From assembly GCA_005765155.1 (NCBI GenBank), contig VCCP01000002.1:6572001-6636000 (forward strand): DNA of 64,000 nt, given 5' to 3'. This document shows, piece after piece, positions 1 through 11,492 of the stretch (position 1 is the stretch's first letter; every line of letters begins with the position of its first letter). Below the pieces are notes generated by a model. The model was not told the DNA's origin. It ran no database searches and saw only the letters and a list, made by a program, of their open reading frames with translations. The position numbers and the translations under genes were made by a program. Source of the DNA: Zelopaecilomyces penicillatus. Taxonomy: Eukaryota; Ascomycota; Sordariomycetes; Hypocreales; Pseudodiploosporaceae.

Positions 1-446
1 TCCCACCTATACCTAGGTATTCAGACAGGCCCATGGTTTAAATACTAAGCAGCCTGCAAACGCTCATCACTGCTTTCATTTAGCACTAGTACCCATAAGC
101 AATAATAGTCCAAGCAGTTGAAGAAATTAGAGTTTGAGTTTTCAGAGTTGAGAAGGGTAATCAATACCTAATTCACTACTAATCGTATCTCGACGTCAAC
201 CATCTCAACGGATACAATAGTCAAACGAAACGAAACAGCCTCCTTATACCATGACCGTCAGAAACATCAGCGCTCCATAATCGCAAAATCTCCCATAAAA
301 CCCACAATAAAAAAATACATATAATTTGGTATCTCTTTTGCCACCCAGTTTTCGCCATTAATAATTTCATCCTCAAAGCATCCCTGTCCCATCGTGTACT
401 CGCATCAATATCCTCCTCTTCATCATCATCAACAACATAATTACAG
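1..446. other. 3' flank of the first gene; no gene seen
   Basis: This stretch lies beyond the stop codon of the minus-strand acyltransferase. It is A/T-rich and has no open frame with coding character. It probably carries the 3' UTR and polyadenylation region of that gene, since on the minus strand it is rich in T runs and TTAAT-type sequence. Nothing else is supported. Confidence 0.5.
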
Positions 447-1534
447 TCAAGCCTTCCTGCCATTCACAGCTTGAACAAAAGCAGCCTTGTCCCTCATTGT
501 CAAGCCCACTCTCTTGACTCTTCCAAGTCGAGCTAAAGCTTCCCCTATCCGATCCAGCACCCTCTGCTCATTCGCTGAGATAGAATCGCTGCTACCATTG
601 CTGCCCCTGTACTTGAGGTCGCCAGAGCCGTTGATTTTCGCAGTCGAAGAGTTCATCTGGCCCTCTGCAATGCGCACACGGATGCAGGTCGTGGGTCGGG
701 AAAGTAGGTTCCATAGAAATTTGACCCATTGTCCGGGAATGGGGGTTGTCACGTCGGAAGGGGTGTACCTGATGCTAACAGGATACATGTGCACTTCTGA
801 AGGACATTGAAGTAAGCTTGGGCTGAATGGCAGAATAGCCTTGCCATTGGTGGTGCCAGCTTCCGGGAAAACAGCGATGACACGATCTGGGTATCTCTCC
901 AGGAGCTGATCCAGTTCCACAAGTTTGGCGTCCTCTGGCGGTGCAGTTGTGACTGGCGCAAGGGCTCTCATGGCCGCTGTGAGCAACCCAACACGCTGAA
1001 GCTTCCTTGTTCCAGGGTAAGAAATGGTAAAGACGGGGTCGAAGACGGCGGCCAAGTATATAGCGTCGATTGGACTGGTGAAGTTGGCGGCGATGACGGA
1101 ACCGCCATGAGGAAACCTCTCGAGAGGTTGCTCAGATAGAGTACCGCGCTTGACACCATCAAGTTGAAGATCTACCCACCAAATGCCCGGAATAGCCATC
1201 ATGCCCCATAGCGCAATCTTGCGGGCGATGGCCGGTAAAGGCAGATAGTGGAATAGGACGAAGTAACTGAGTGCGTAGGTCAGGAAAAAGGGCAATCGGA
1301 CAATGAATATCAGGCCATGCGCCAATGTTGACAGTACGGAAATGGGCGTCGAGACAGGTAGAAACGGCGCGATGCCGGTGGCTAGATGGACGAGCGGGCG
1401 CAGCTAGTTAGCGATTTGATAACCATGGTGTAGCAGTCGAGCAAGCAACGTGCGCGCACAAAGTTGATGGGATGGTGGATGATGGGTGGTAGGAGGAGCT
1501 TACCTCTGTCGCGGTACTGGCTGTACTTTTCCAT
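447..1534 (-). CDS. Vps66/Loa1-type lysophosphatidic acid acyltransferase
   Basis: Probable acyl-CoA-dependent lysophospholipid acyltransferase of ER or lipid-droplet membranes, related to yeast Loa1/Vps66 (YPR139C), which makes phosphatidic acid. Two exons: 1534-1504 (starts MEKYSQYRDR) and 1381-447, split by an intron with GTAAG donor and CTAG acceptor. Together they give 321 aa with no frame break. Residues 20-70 are hydrophobic, suggesting one or two N-terminal membrane segments. Motif I reads NFTSPIDA, so the Asp of HX4D is present but the usual His is not. Motif III reads FPEAGTTNGKAILPF, the FPEGT-like block with the extra residue typical of this subfamily. The C-terminus is soluble and basic. 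An ATG at 1325 is an internal methionine; the upstream exon is chosen because it restores the conserved N-terminus. The gene diverges from the kinesin gene. Confidence 0.85.
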
Positions 1535-2445
1535 CGTTGCAGGGCTGGCGATGCGTTGCGATGCGATGCGATGCGATGATGCAAGGCAGGGATGGGGTTT
1601 TGCAAGAGGTGTCCAGTTGGAGGTTCTGGTTTGGAGTGGCAAGACTGGGCCAAAAACCGGGGATCGCGAACTAGAGTGGTGGGGGGGTCTTTTACCGAGA
1701 CATCGAAGGAGGAAAGGAGGGCGCAAGGGGCTTTAAAAGGCCTTTGATAAGGTCGTGGGAATGTAAACGGTGCAGAATTAGCAGCAACGTGCTTATGACG
1801 GAGGCTGGACAGAGTTATACGAACAGATGGCACCACCGTGGCTCTTTAGACGGGGATGGAAGCTCAAGGTGGTGCTTCCCACGAGAACGTCATTTCGTGA
1901 CATGTGAAGAGGCCCAAAGTGTCCATTAGTCATCGTTGCCAGGCGTGTAGTGGCAGCTAGAGCGCTGGAAATACGGAGCACAGGCACTGTACCCCCCGCC
2001 AAGCCACCTAGCCGTTGGGGAAGAGTGTGGAACTTTCCAAGCAAACAGCAAAGCCACATCTGTTCAATCCCGTCCAAGTCCCCAAGATGGGCGCACCAGC
2101 CACTATTGTCTGGCCAACCGACCCCTGTAGACGATAAACAACGGGCCAAGTTGTCAAAATCTACGCCACGCTTGCATTGCCAACTGATAACACTGCATAA
2201 TACTGTTTTACCTATCCCGAGTCCGCCCCATCGCGTGTTTTGCGTGTTGAGCAATCTATCACCTCGTTAGTGGAGAAGCACTTTGCCTCCCACCACTTTC
2301 CTTCTTCATCGCCATCGCCAAAGCCCACACGCTCGTCTCCACCCCCGCGACTTTTCATCGACAGGGCTTCTGCTCTGATGTTTTGACGCGACAACATTCC
2401 CCGAATGCCTCAACTTCTGCGACATTGCGCCTGATTATTGTTACC
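1535..2445. other. Divergent intergenic region, acyltransferase / kinesin-14
   Basis: About 0.9 kb between two divergent start codons, so it must hold both promoters and 5' leaders. It contains a short tandem array of a GATGC unit at about 1549-1582, just upstream of the acyltransferase start, and pyrimidine-rich stretches on the plus strand just before the kinesin start. The open frames here are short and of low complexity and are not believed to be genes. Confidence 0.6.
1549..1582. repeat. Short tandem repeat, GATGC unit
   Basis: Near-perfect tandem copies of GATGC, with one GTTGC variant near the start, immediately 5' of the acyltransferase start codon (minus strand). On that strand it lies in the presumed 5' leader. 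Confidence 0.75.
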
Positions 2446-5400
2446 ATGGACGTTTCGGAGAACCATGTGAGCTGCTCCCCCTCCTTTCATGAGCAGAGCA
2501 GAGCAGAGTTGCGTGCCGGTCTCACCAAACAACATGCGCTGATCAAAACATAGCTGGGGCGAAGCTCCAAGATCAGCCGATTGCCAGGACCGACGATACA
2601 ATCCAGTGGACTTAGTGAATGGAGTGCTTCTCAACATAATGCTCACACCCAATCCTCCATCCCCGCGCCGCCAGGCAGCAAACCACTGAAGCGCGAGATC
2701 CCCCAACCAGGTACGAACTGATCAACACCAGAAAGCATGGTCGCCGTACTAACAATGCGTCTTTCCACCTCATAGCTCAACAGCCACAGCCTAAGCGCAA
2801 GCCTCTATCAGAACGAGCAATCGAGTATCCTACTACGAAACCCATCATGTCTAATGGCGCTCAGGCGTTTTCGGCCACGATCAAGGGACAAACACTGGCT
2901 AGTATCTCTCAAGTAGGTGTTTTGGGCTTTGCGGGTGAAGTACATTCTGGCCTTTTTTTGCTGACACCAGACTTGCTAGATCAAGCCGCCTCCAAGGCCT
3001 AATTCGGTGCTCAATGCTTTGACAAGCAGCCACACCAAGAGCTTTGGCGCCGGACGAATCATGGCACCCGAGCGATCACAAATTTCCAAATCCACTGCTC
3101 GACTCGGACATACTAGGGCAAGGAGCCAAGCGCGACCACGAACTGTTCATGGTCACCGAGATGACGAGGATGATGACTACGAGGCGCCGGACAATCGTGG
3201 TACGGAATACTTTTCTCAACAGTTCAATAATCTCTCATCAAACACCATCACCTTCCCAGTTCAAAACCCCAGAGGATCAATTTCCTCATCGGCGCCATCT
3301 TCTAGAGAAAGCTCTCTGACTTGCAGCTTCGACAATATGAGTCTTGTCGATGACGTCTCACTATTGGGTGGAAGTCGAGTGACTTCTTCCTGCTCATCCT
3401 TGCACCCACCAACATCACTCACCAACACAGCCCTTAATTGCCCAAACAGTGCCAGAAAGAATCGCACAAAGGAGCCATCTGGGATGACCTAGGCGGATCA
3501 TCCGATGACACCAAGCAACAAGCAGCTGCGGCAGCAACTGGAAATGGTTCAAAGGTCCATTGTGGTCTTGAGGACCGGTTCCCCTATTAAGTCGCCAGCT
3601 AGAGGCAAGTTCTTGACAAAAGATTCTAACGTGACTGGCTTTGCAGCATTCGATGTAGATGGTCGTGTCGACACCATAGAGTCGCGGTTCGAAGCGTTGA
3701 AAGCCATGGTTGATTCAACAATGCAAGAGAGAAATGGGAGAGACGAGGCACTTGAATTGACCAGAAGACGAGGTGAGTTGCATTTTTACTGATCAAAGTG
3801 GGCGGTATGCTGATGACCCATTGATAGTGTCCGAGCTAGAGGAATCGCGGGAGAAGATTGAGACCAAAAACGAAGTCCTGAGATCAGATCTTGACGCAGC
3901 CAGGGATGAAACACGACAATCAAGATTGGAACTGGATAAACAACGCTGGGAACACTCTCGAGAAGTCGACGACCTCAATAGACGTCATCGCGACACTGTG
4001 GAAGACCTCTCACGGCAGCACAGGAAAGCCGTTGAGGAGCTGAGCCGTGAACTAGACAGGCTGAAGACGGAGGAGGCAAACGAGCATCAGCAGCGGATGC
4101 AAGGCCTCACTCGGCATTATCAACAGGAGCTTGAAGATGAGCGACAGAAGAGAGAAAAGGAGGTCAAGGACTTGAAGAGTCAGATGGGGAATGAACATCA
4201 AAGCATGGATTCTGCGTTGCAACGAAAAGATCGAGAAATTCGAGAACTACGCTCAGAAGCTGATGGCTTGAGGTTGGACTACGAACGGGAGAAGTCGCTT
4301 GGTGGCAGTCTTCGGACCAACATTTCAGAACTGTCTGCTTCAAACACGACACTCGAGGCCAAGATCAACTCCCTGAAATCACATGTGGAATTCCTCGAGT
4401 CAGACACCAAAGCCCAATCAGATGCATTTGCCAACATGGAAGCTAAACTCCAAGAGGCTTTGCGAGTGGCGGAAGAGGCGCGACAAAAGCTCATCAAGGA
4501 AGAAACAGAGCGACGAGTTTTGTTCAATAAGTATCAGGAGCTTAAAGGCAACATTCGTGTCATGTGCAGAGTCCGACCCGCACTGGACCAGAGTGAAGGA
4601 GAAGCTGCGGGGTTTTCATTTCCAGATGATAAAACTTCTGCTGAAATCGTCATTGCTGGCCCCGAGGAGAGGAGCAGTCTTGGAGCTGTGTCAAGGAAGA
4701 ATTACCCCTTTGAGTTTGACCGTGTCTTTATCCCTGGGACGCAAAACGAGGAAATATTCGGCGAGATCTCACAGCTGGTGCAGAGTGCGCTGGATGGATA
4801 CAACGTCTGCATTTTCTGCTATGGTCAAACAGGCTCAGGCAAAACCTACACCATGTCTTCTCTAGATGGCATGATCCCACGAGCGACGCATATGATTTAC
4901 GATACAATCACCAAGCTCAAAGAAAAGTCATGGGAGTATACCATGGATGGCTCTTTTGTTGAGGTCTACAACGAGGACCTTAATGATCTTTTGTGCTCAA
5001 ATGAAGGCCCAAAGTCCAAGAAGCTAGAGATTCGACATGATGAAGTTCGCAAGCAGACCTCTATTCTGAATTGCAAATCAGTGCGACTCGATTCACCCTC
5101 CAGCGTCGGGACGATACTTGAACAAGCGCAGAACAATCGGTCTGTGGCAGCCACCAAGGCCAACGAACGGTCCTCACGATCTCACAGTGTGTTCATCCTC
5201 AAACTTGTTGGCGAAAATGCGGCCACTGGTGAGAGGTGTGAGGGCACACTGAATCTGGTGGATTTGGCTGGTTCTGAGCGCTTGAAGCACTCACAAGCAG
5301 AAGGCGACCGGATGAAGGAAACACAAAATATCAATAAGAGTCTCAGCTGTCTGGGTGATGTAATTGAGGCACTGGGGAGAGGCTCAGGCCATGTGCCTTA

Positions 5401-5676
5401 TCGAAATTCCAAGTTGACGCACTTGCTACAATACAGCCTGGGGGGCAACAGCAAAACGCTCATGTTTGTCATGGTTTCGCCGCTAGAAACACACCTGAAG
5501 GAGACACTGACAAGCTTGAGGTTTGCCACCAAGGTGAGAAAGATTCCTATTCATATTGATTTCCTTTTACATTTTTCCATAAGTTTCTGATGTACTAAAC
5601 ATTTTACCTGTAGGTTCACAATACGCACATTGGTACTGCCAAGGCGACAAAAAAGATCAAGGGTGCAGAGTCATGA
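2446..5676 (+). CDS. klpA: Kinesin-14 (KlpA/Kar3-type C-terminal motor)
   Basis: Minus-end-directed microtubule motor of the spindle and nuclear-movement apparatus. Exons read: 2446-2466, 2554-2710, 2776-2912, 2980-about 3378, an unresolved section to about 3600, then to 3772, 3828-5533 and 5614-5676. The N-terminal third is low-complexity and basic (microtubule-binding tail). Residues encoded at 3828-4540 form a long heptad coiled coil. The motor is C-terminal: P-loop GQTGSGKT (about 4822-4845), switch I NERSSRSH (5161-5184), switch II DLAGSE (5263-5280). The neck before the motor ends ELKGNIRVMCRVRP, the kinesin-14 signature. The last exon (from VHNTHIGTAK to the stop at 5676) follows a textbook TACTAAC branch site and TAG acceptor. 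Between about 3379 and 3620 coding character switches between two frames, so there is an extra intron or a frameshift. Confidence 0.9.
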
Positions 5677-6342
5677 CGGTAGGACAGGGAGTATTATTTG
5701 TTGCATGAAAAACGGGGAAAGAGCTTGGGAAATCGAAACGGTCTGATTTTTTGGGGGAACGAGTTAAAAGATGTTTGACAAGTCGGTTGTCGGATCTTTT
5801 TTGTCTTGTTGGAGTTTGGGCGGAACTCTTATTTTTTCTCTTACGGCAGTTTTGGGCGCGTTCTTGAGAGGGTAACGGCAACTGCATGATGAGCAAATCC
5901 TTGTCAGTAAGCTGTATATTTATGGAGATGATGATGAACAGTTGTTTGATGATGGTATAATGTTTGCGGTGACATCATTCTCTATATGAAGCGCATTCAG
6001 TGTTGAGGAGAAAGAGATTTGGTGACCAATGGCAGGGTTAGGGTTATCATGCAGTTGGCTGAACAAAGTGGAGTCCTGTCCTCTCCACTCCAAGACCTCT
6101 GTGACCAAACTGTCCCAATCGCGGGCAGATGCCACCATGTCTCTCGTCTCTCTCCTCACACAGCCAGCCTGTCTGTCATCACCAGCGCTGGCTGCCATGT
6201 TATGCCGATGGCCATGAGCCCTGCGCACTTTGACCAATGCAAACCTAGAATTGGCCCAATCTCGAAGTCGCCGCCGTCGACTTTCTGGTCAGAGGAATTC
6301 CACCAGGCCACTGGATGACCAAATAATTAAGCATCCACCATC
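5677..6342. other. Intergenic region after kinesin gene; no gene seen
   Basis: This holds the 3' flank of the kinesin gene and the upstream region of the next plus-strand gene. The minus-strand open frame at 5920-6237 has no recognisable domain or codon signal. No structured repeat is visible. Confidence 0.5.
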
Positions 6343-7350
6343 ATGCCTGGTACTCCGAGAGGCTTGCAGACGTCGATATGGGCGTCTCGGACGGGTCCAA
6401 GCGAGTCGTACCATAGTAAACCCGACAATAGATCGAGATCTGTGCCTCCTCCGCCTTCTTTGCCTCCGACGAAGCCCGTTCCAGTGGTTGTGTCTGCATC
6501 TAATGGGGATTCTCCAATGACTGGGGAAACGCCAACCCCAACCCCAGCCGCAACAACCACGACCACGACCACAACCACAGCCACAACGACTAACGCCCCG
6601 GCAGCTGCAGCACCTACGACGAATAGAGTCCTGGTTGCGAGCTCAAATTCCGTCTCGTCACTGAAGCCCGCTCTCGCGTTTCAGCGTTTCGAGCAAGCGT
6701 GTCAGCGGCTGCGTTGGAAGTACATCGACCTGCAGGCCTCGTACAAACGAGCATTGGCTCCAGATGAGGCGGGGTTCTCAGGCCATGATGCAGAGCGGAA
6801 CTTCAAGGTCGATTTCCACGAGTTCTACGTATGGATCGAGCAGGCAATGGTACTCCTCCTGCTCGTTTTCGACGTCGTCGTTCCCCGCGATAGGCAGGCC
6901 TTCAACGGCACCGACGCCAATCGTCGCGGCGGCGGCACCTACAACCAATCCCCCCACGCCTACCACCACAACGTGCTCAAGACACTAGACGACGAAGACA
7001 ACCCACTCCACGCGGTCCTCGGCCGCGGAGACGTGAGCCATGCACTCTGGAAAGCCAAGGAGCTCCGCAACCGCTGGAAAGATGCCGCCGAAGGACGCGA
7101 GACCCCACCGCTTAAGATGTACGATTTAAGCTGGATCGTGACAACGGTGCTGGGCGGGCTCGAGGTCTCGTATGAAATGGCGGCGGCGAGGGTGGAGGAG
7201 GTGAAGCTGGCGGAGCCGGAGCCGGAACCGGAAGAGGAGGCCGGGCTGTCGTGGGCGGATATGACGATTGAGCAGGAGCAGGAGGCGGCGAGGAGGGATG
7301 CGGAGGATCGGTGGGAGTGGATGGTGGAGCCGATGGATTGGGAGACGTGA
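6343..7350 (+). CDS. Uncharacterised fungal protein with Thr/Pro/Ala-rich linker
   Basis: A single-exon 335-aa protein that I do not recognise. Residues 1-50 are Ser/Pro-rich. Residues 60-90 are a threonine/alanine low-complexity tract from an ACN-type trinucleotide stretch. Residues 108-290 look like a folded, mostly alpha-helical domain, with FQRFEQACQRLRWKYIDLQ, a very hydrophobic helix around VLLLLVFDVVV, and a Trp-rich helix SHALWKAKELRNRW. The C-terminus is strongly acidic (repeated Pro-Glu, then an EQEQEA helix). There is no signal peptide; the single hydrophobic helix could be buried or membrane-associated. The ordered helical region argues for a real gene. Its 3' end converges with the DNA glycosylase gene, leaving 232 bp between stop codons. 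Confidence 0.75.
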   Translation: MPGTPRGLQTSIWASRTGPSESYHSKPDNRSRSVPPPPSLPPTKPVPVVVSASNGDSPMTGETPTPTPAATTTTTTTTTATTTNAPAAAAPTTNRVLVASSNSVSSLKPALAFQRFEQACQRLRWKYIDLQASYKRALAPDEAGFSGHDAERNFKVDFHEFYVWIEQAMVLLLLVFDVVVPRDRQAFNGTDANRRGGGTYNQSPHAYHHNVLKTLDDEDNPLHAVLGRGDVSHALWKAKELRNRWKDAAEGRETPPLKMYDLSWIVTTVLGGLEVSYEMAAARVEEVKLAEPEPEPEEEAGLSWADMTIEQEQEAARRDAEDRWEWMVEPMDWET

Positions 7351-7582
7351 GGTGGGGTGGTGTTTATGAGGGACTGGTTGACGTCGTTGCATGGGCAAGG
7401 CGTTTTTCTTCTTGGAGTAAAAGAGTCCAAGATCAGGATGGGTTTGGGATATAAATGAGTACATGCATGGATGATTGATGGGTTTGAAAATAAAACATTG
7501 GCATATGATACCCCCCCAAGTTCCCCAGCCTTTACCGTTTATGAGCAGCTACAGAACTGTTTATTTATACGGTATCTTGATA

Positions 7583-8812
7583 CTATTCCCCTTTTTCCTT
7601 CTTAACACCCCCCAACTTTTCCTCCATCTTCACCTCGTCCCCATCCTCACCCTCTTTCACCCCTTCTCTAAACGCCTTTCTCAACGCACACTTCCCCAAA
7701 CTCTTGCCCCCTGCTTTACACTCCTCGCACCGCTTTCCATGCGTAATCAGCAACACATGCAACCCGTACTTATCCCCATCAGGTACTTTAGCATCTAAAT
7801 GAGCTTGAGCCTCCTCCCGCGACGCCCGGGCTGGCCGCCAGCCTAGCAACCCCGTGATGCGGTACACATGCGTATCAACGGCAAAGCTTGCGCGCTGGAG
7901 ACAAAAGAGCAGCACGCAGCCGGCGGTTTTGGGCCCTACACCTTGAAACGAGAGCATCTCGCGCATGGCGTCTTCGTCAGATGCAGAAAATAGGTGGTCG
8001 AGGGAGTATTTGCCGTATTTGGCTTTCGCTTGTTCGAGGATAGAGATGATGACTTTGCTTTTAACGACGCTGAGTCCACCGGACTGGATCGCTTGTTGGA
8101 GTTTAGGCTGGCCGCCGGCGACAATGGCGGCCCATTGGTCACTCCCACCGTAGACTTGGTCCATGCTGCGTTTTGCGCGGGATGAGTTCTTGTCGCTTGT
8201 GTTCTGGGAGAGGATGGTGCGCACGAGGGCGTCGAGGACGGAGGGCGAGGCGCCACAGCCGGCGGATGTGGTTGAGGCGATGATCTTTTCGGGACGTCGG
8301 CGCTCTCCGTGGAGGGTGGTGAGGATGCGATGAGCAAGAGCGCATTCCTGGGGTGTTGGGTGGGCAAAGGTTGGGAATGGAGACTGCTGGGAGTGTGTGG
8401 CGAAGGTCTTGAGTTTGCGGGCCTGGAGAATGGCGGCTTTGTCTGATGATGATGATGATGATGATGGTGGCAGTTTTATTGTGGATGGAGGTGAGAGGTT
8501 TTCATCTTTCAAGGGGCTGCTGATGGCTTGGAGGTTTGATGGGGGGTGTTCTGGAGAGAACTCGGATTTGATGCGCTTGATCTTTGGTTTTGGCGTTGAC
8601 GGTGGTGATGCTAATGCTTCTCGTTTGATGGGCCGCGTCTCTGACTTGACTGTATCGCGGGTCTTGGAGTCGTTGTGTAGTTCTTCTTTCTTGATATTGC
8701 GAGCACTGCGTCTCACAGGCTGCGAGTCCATCGCCAGCCGAGCCATGATGGAAGTCCAGTATTGCCTGATGCTGGATATATGTAGTTTGTGTTGATCTTG
8801 CAAGTCAGTCAA
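7583..8812 (-). CDS. HhH-GPD DNA glycosylase (endonuclease III-like)
   Basis: Base-excision repair glycosylase, probably bifunctional (glycosylase plus AP lyase), acting in the nucleus. Up to 409 aa. Residues 30-125 are a basic, disordered, Ser-rich extension with Lys/Arg patches that could be nuclear localisation signals; the Ser run is encoded by a GAT/ATC microsatellite at about 8446-8465. The HhH-GPD domain spans residues 155-385. It has LSQNTSDKN (201-209, helix entry), the hairpin FQGVGPKTAGCVL (289-301) with Lys295 at the place of the Nth catalytic lysine, and FAVDTHVYRI (310-319) with Asp313 as catalytic aspartate. The C-terminal cysteines (362, 365, 375) do not fit the C-x6-C-x2-C-x5-C iron-sulphur loop. 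The start is uncertain: 8812, or the in-frame ATG at 8746 or 8731. Confidence 0.88.
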   Translation of the reverse strand: MTDLQDQHKLHISSIRQYWTSIMARLAMDSQPVRRSARNIKKEELHNDSKTRDTVKSETRPIKREALASPPSTPKPKIKRIKSEFSPEHPPSNLQAISSPLKDENLSPPSTIKLPPSSSSSSSDKAAILQARKLKTFATHSQQSPFPTFAHPTPQECALAHRILTTLHGERRRPEKIIASTTSAGCGASPSVLDALVRTILSQNTSDKNSSRAKRSMDQVYGGSDQWAAIVAGGQPKLQQAIQSGGLSVVKSKVIISILEQAKAKYGKYSLDHLFSASDEDAMREMLSFQGVGPKTAGCVLLFCLQRASFAVDTHVYRITGLLGWRPARASREEAQAHLDAKVPDGDKYGLHVLLITHGKRCEECKAGGKSLGKCALRKAFREGVKEGEDGDEVKMEEKLGGVKKEKGE

Positions 8813-10516
8813 TTCCTGTGGTTAGTGGTCCTGCAATTTACAAGAATAGTCTAGTATGTCTCTGGATTGTGTGGTTATCCCACAGACTTGCAATCATAGA
8901 TGAGAGATACTAAGTAAATTGAAAATGCCATTGAAAATTGTCAGTTGTTCATTCAGAACGCTGCTGGACGTTGCTTTTTTGGCATGTTTGCTCCATGACG
9001 TCGATGACGCTGTGTTCCAGATTCAGCTAGTGGTTGGATGTTGTGGGGATCGATCGGCTAGGATTCGATGTGACGATCCTGGGAATTGTCTAACGACATC
9101 CTGAGCTCCTCCAAGGTTCTACTGCCTTGAGCAGAAATGATGATAATATGCTCAAAACAATCATCCAAGGGGGTTTGAAAATAATTGGAATCAAATTGGT
9201 AATTGCGCCATTTTGGTTGAGAGTAGACAGCTGCCTCAATATAGAGTGAGTCCTTTCATGACGCAGTCATCTCACGCACACAACGAATGAATACCTGCTT
9301 CATCAGACAACGAAGAGGAATTTAAAAAGCAAGAACAAAGTGATTTCTGCGACCAAACTCGCATGTTTGTCAAACAATTCGCTTCAAAAGTTCAACTTTG
9401 CAAGGAAATCAATTGTCACGGAGAAAAAAAGATCGCCCTAAAGTATAGGGTAGGTGGTATCCTAGCTCCGCCGTAGCGTCATCTTAAACAACAGGCCACC
9501 GTCTCAAAACGGATAAAGGAAGTAGACCAAGCACGAAAACGGCAGATGGGAAACGTGGAGTTTAAAAGTAAGCCAAAGAAAAGCTTGCGTGATTGATGAT
9601 CGGGAATAGAAGTTATTATTCTGAAATCCGAGACTCGGGTAATGAGTGAGGAGCACCCATCCCCGACGGGAATGGCCTTGAAGGCACTCATGTTCTATAC
9701 AACGGTAGGGATCTTCAATCATTTCCGTTTTCCGAAGTTCCCGTGTCATCATATTTAGCTCGTCGTTCTGTGTCAGGTTGGCTCCCCGATCGTCTTGAAT
9801 CATTCCACGGAATGGCTCAGTCCCGGACACCAGCTCTCGTAAGCTGGACGGACATTGCAGGGAGGGGGCCAAAGCAACTCTATGAGCAGCATGTCTCATG
9901 GGTAAATGGCACTCTGGAGAACAGGATGATGCAACCGATGCAGATGACTTTGAAAAAGCCTGGCTTATAATATCTACTGTACTACGTAGTGAGATTCATA
10001 TTTGGTGGATGAGAAGATGCTCGGAATCGGAAAGCTGCAAAGCCCGACTAGACGCCAACTAGTTCGTTTCGGCAGCTTTAATTGACCCACCATGCAAACA
10101 GGCAGCCATTTACGGAGAGAAGACTCCTAATGAAGATTCAAGGGAGAAGAGCTCTGAGAAGCTTTCGTGGCGGGAATAGCTGCTAAACAATGGGTAAAAC
10201 AACATGTTTGATTGGCATTGAATCTAGACAATGACTCTCTTTGTGCTGGAATGTGAATATATTTGGTGTTCAAGGTTTCTCGACGGGCGAAAGCAAGTGA
10301 AGGATAACGTTGAAATTTGCAACAGAGCCCCCCCTGCCACCATACATGATACATCCACCTACTGCGTGGTAAATGCAAAGCTGACATTGGAGCTAGTGGC
10401 GTCAAACATCCCACCGCTTGGCAAAAGCTGGAGAATATGAACATAATTAGGCCGCAATATGAGGGTAGTAGTCACTGTCTCGGACATCTTGAGGAGACTC
10501 AACAATGGATGTATGA

Positions 10517-10572
10517 ATGACTGACTGGCTGACTGACTGGCTGACTGACTGACTGACTGAATGAATGAATGA
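10517..10572. repeat. Tetranucleotide microsatellite (GACT/GGCT, then GAAT)
   Basis: An imperfect tetranucleotide array of ACTG/GCTG units that passes into several AATG units. It is intergenic. Confidence 0.85.
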
Positions 10573-10970
10573 ACCACTCGGGTGCAGTACCAGCTCTTTC
10601 TTATTCGAATGATGGCTAGAACATCGGATGAACGAACAAGCACTGCCGACAAAGACGACATTGCTTGCTCAGCAAATTTGTTCCGTTTGGGTCTCCAGCT
10701 AGATCTGTTGATCTCATCCTCAACATATTTCAACACATCTCAACATTACGAATGCAACACAATGCAACGCAACATAACGTGGAGCAACATTACGCGTGGC
10801 AACCGCATCAAAACAGCTAGGTAGGATAGGCAGGTAGCGCTCCGAGATATATCTCCGGCAACCCTAGCCTAGGCAAAAATGTATGATGCGCATTTAACCA
10901 GCCTAGGTATATTGGTTTAGCTGCTTGTTTCTTTGTGTGACGGAAGATACCGTGGCCGGGGCGGGCGGGC

Positions 10971-10986
10971 GGGGGGGGGGGGGGGG
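10971..10986 (+). repeat. Poly-G tract (16 G)
   Basis: An uninterrupted run of 16 G, preceded by GGGGCGGGCGGGC, so the strand holds four closely spaced G blocks and could form a quadruplex. It is intergenic. Confidence 0.85.
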
Positions 10987-11142
10987 AAGCCACAACAACA
11001 TCATCTCCGGCCGAATCACTGCTTAATCACGCGGCGAGCCGGACGCGCAGTGGGAGTGCTTTGTAATGGGACCGGCCGTTGTGCGGGATCCGGACACCGC
11101 GGGATGAGCGGAGTCGGCAATCGAGAGACTGACTAGGCAGCC

Positions 11143-11171
11143 CTAAACAGCTAAACAGCTAAACAGCTAAT
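11143..11171. repeat. Short tandem repeat (ACAGCTAA unit)
   Basis: Three consecutive copies of an octamer-like AACAGCTA unit in the intergenic region upstream of the Zn2Cys6 regulator gene. AGCT is palindromic, so the array reads alike on both strands. Confidence 0.7.
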
Positions 11172-11478
11172 AAGATAACAAGCTAGCAATACTTCAGTGC
11201 CGGAGAACAGGGGGTCGGCGCGGCCGAAATGTCACAAGCAAAGAGGCCGGACCTAATTAATTACTCCAACGGCGAATATTAACAGTGAAGAGGACGGACT
11301 GGCTTCCGGAGCATCCCAGGAGAGTTTAGTTGTAGAGGTGAGCACAGGGCTCAAGTGGCAAAAGCTGTGAGGAGGTGAGCGCCCAAATAGGTAGCTCCGT
11401 GGAAAGTCTGGGGACAAACTACTAGATTGCCGCAACGAGGCTTGATACACGAGATACACGACACCCACGCCGATATCC

Positions 11479-11492
11479 GGGGGGGGGGGGGG
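11479..11492 (+). repeat. Poly-G tract (14 G)
   Basis: An uninterrupted G run in intergenic DNA, the second such tract within about 500 bp. Confidence 0.85.
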
